NCBI GenBank assembly: GCA_903877945.1
Contig: CAIRFY010000606.1
Span: 1 to 5,053 of the forward strand
Reading direction: 5' to 3'
Origin: an uncultured Oscillochloris sp.
Lineage (GTDB): Bacteria; Chloroflexota; Chloroflexia; Chloroflexales; Chloroflexaceae
DNA length: 5,053 nucleotides
Below the pieces are notes generated by a model. That model was not told the DNA's origin and searched no databases. It worked only from the letters and a program-made list of their open reading frames with translations. Shown here in pieces: positions 4,876-5,053 of the stretch. Both the position numbers and the translations under genes were made by a program. Position 1 is the first letter of the stretch; the number at the start of each line of letters is the position of its first letter.

Positions 4876-5053
4876 CTAGCCGAGGATGAGCAGCACGATG
4901 CTCACCGCAAGCAGCAGCCCAGCCAGCCAGATCAGCCCGCCGCTGAGGTTCACCGCCCGACTGTGACGAGCGTGGCGCAGGGTGCCGAGATCGCGCCGAT
5001 CCTGGCCCGCAGGCTCTTCACCGATCACCCGGCGCAGCCACCATGCCCGCGCA
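4876..5053 (-). CDS. C-terminal end of an unidentified protein with a C-terminal membrane helix (partial)
   Basis: An open - strand frame enters from the right window edge and ends at TAG (4878-4876), giving the last 58 residues of a protein. The visible part begins ARAWWLRRVIGEEP, continues with a basic, histidine/arginine-rich stretch (DRRDLGTLRHARHSR) and closes with one strong hydrophobic helix (about SGGLIWLAGLLLAVSIVLL) only two or three residues from the end. This looks like a tail anchor or the last helix of a multi-pass protein; the missing N-terminal part decides. Its codon use matches the neighbours, and its stop is 22 bp before the nuclease start, so the two are probably in one transcript. 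Function cannot be assigned. Confidence 0.6.
   Translation of the reverse strand, partial: ARAWWLRRVIGEEPAGQDRRDLGTLRHARHSRAVNLSGGLIWLAGLLLAVSIVLLILG

Overview
The window is gene-dense, high-GC bacterial DNA. Its style suggests a filamentous Chloroflexota (Chloroflexales-like) bacterium. The grounds are GC-rich codon use with leucine/alanine-rich membrane proteins, an ECF sigma factor followed by small membrane proteins, and a G/C-block palindromic repeat (CCTCACCCCC / CCCCTCTCCC) of a kind I associate with such genomes. This placement is inference; no rRNA or diagnostic marker is present.

Left part, + strand. A cruciform-capable repeat (1-104) is followed by a short leader with an ECF-type promoter match (TGAAAC-N16-CGTA, 150-175). 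Then come three translationally overlapping genes: an ECF sigma factor (201-779), a small two- or three-helix membrane protein in the usual anti-sigma position (755-1225), and a secreted/membrane protein with bactofilin-like 'G-x-V-x-G-D-V' beta repeats and a helical C-terminal membrane domain (1222-2139). The likely reading is a self-regulated envelope-response operon in which the second product restrains the sigma factor and the third is an envelope effector or sensor.

Middle, - strand. Two tandem YIP1-like multi-helix membrane proteins (3606-2872 and 2875-2144) overlap by GTGA and look like diverged paralogues. They converge on the sigma operon with only 4 bp between the two stop codons.

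Right part, - strand, read from the right edge inwards. The order is the C-terminal end of an unidentified tail-anchored-looking protein (runs off the window), a membrane-anchored Cas4/RecB-type PD-(D/E)XK nuclease (4853-4332), an 80-residue acidic protein (4301-4059) and a 109-residue zinc-ribbon protein (4056-3727). These are closely spaced and probably co-transcribed. No cas1, cas2 or CRISPR repeat is visible, so the nuclease should not be called a CRISPR component from this window. The most interesting candidate for a poorly described system is this set: nuclease with an N-terminal membrane helix and only three of the four Cas4 cysteines, acidic protein, and zinc ribbon. All gaps longer than about 100 bp are described in the features; no RNA gene was recognised.
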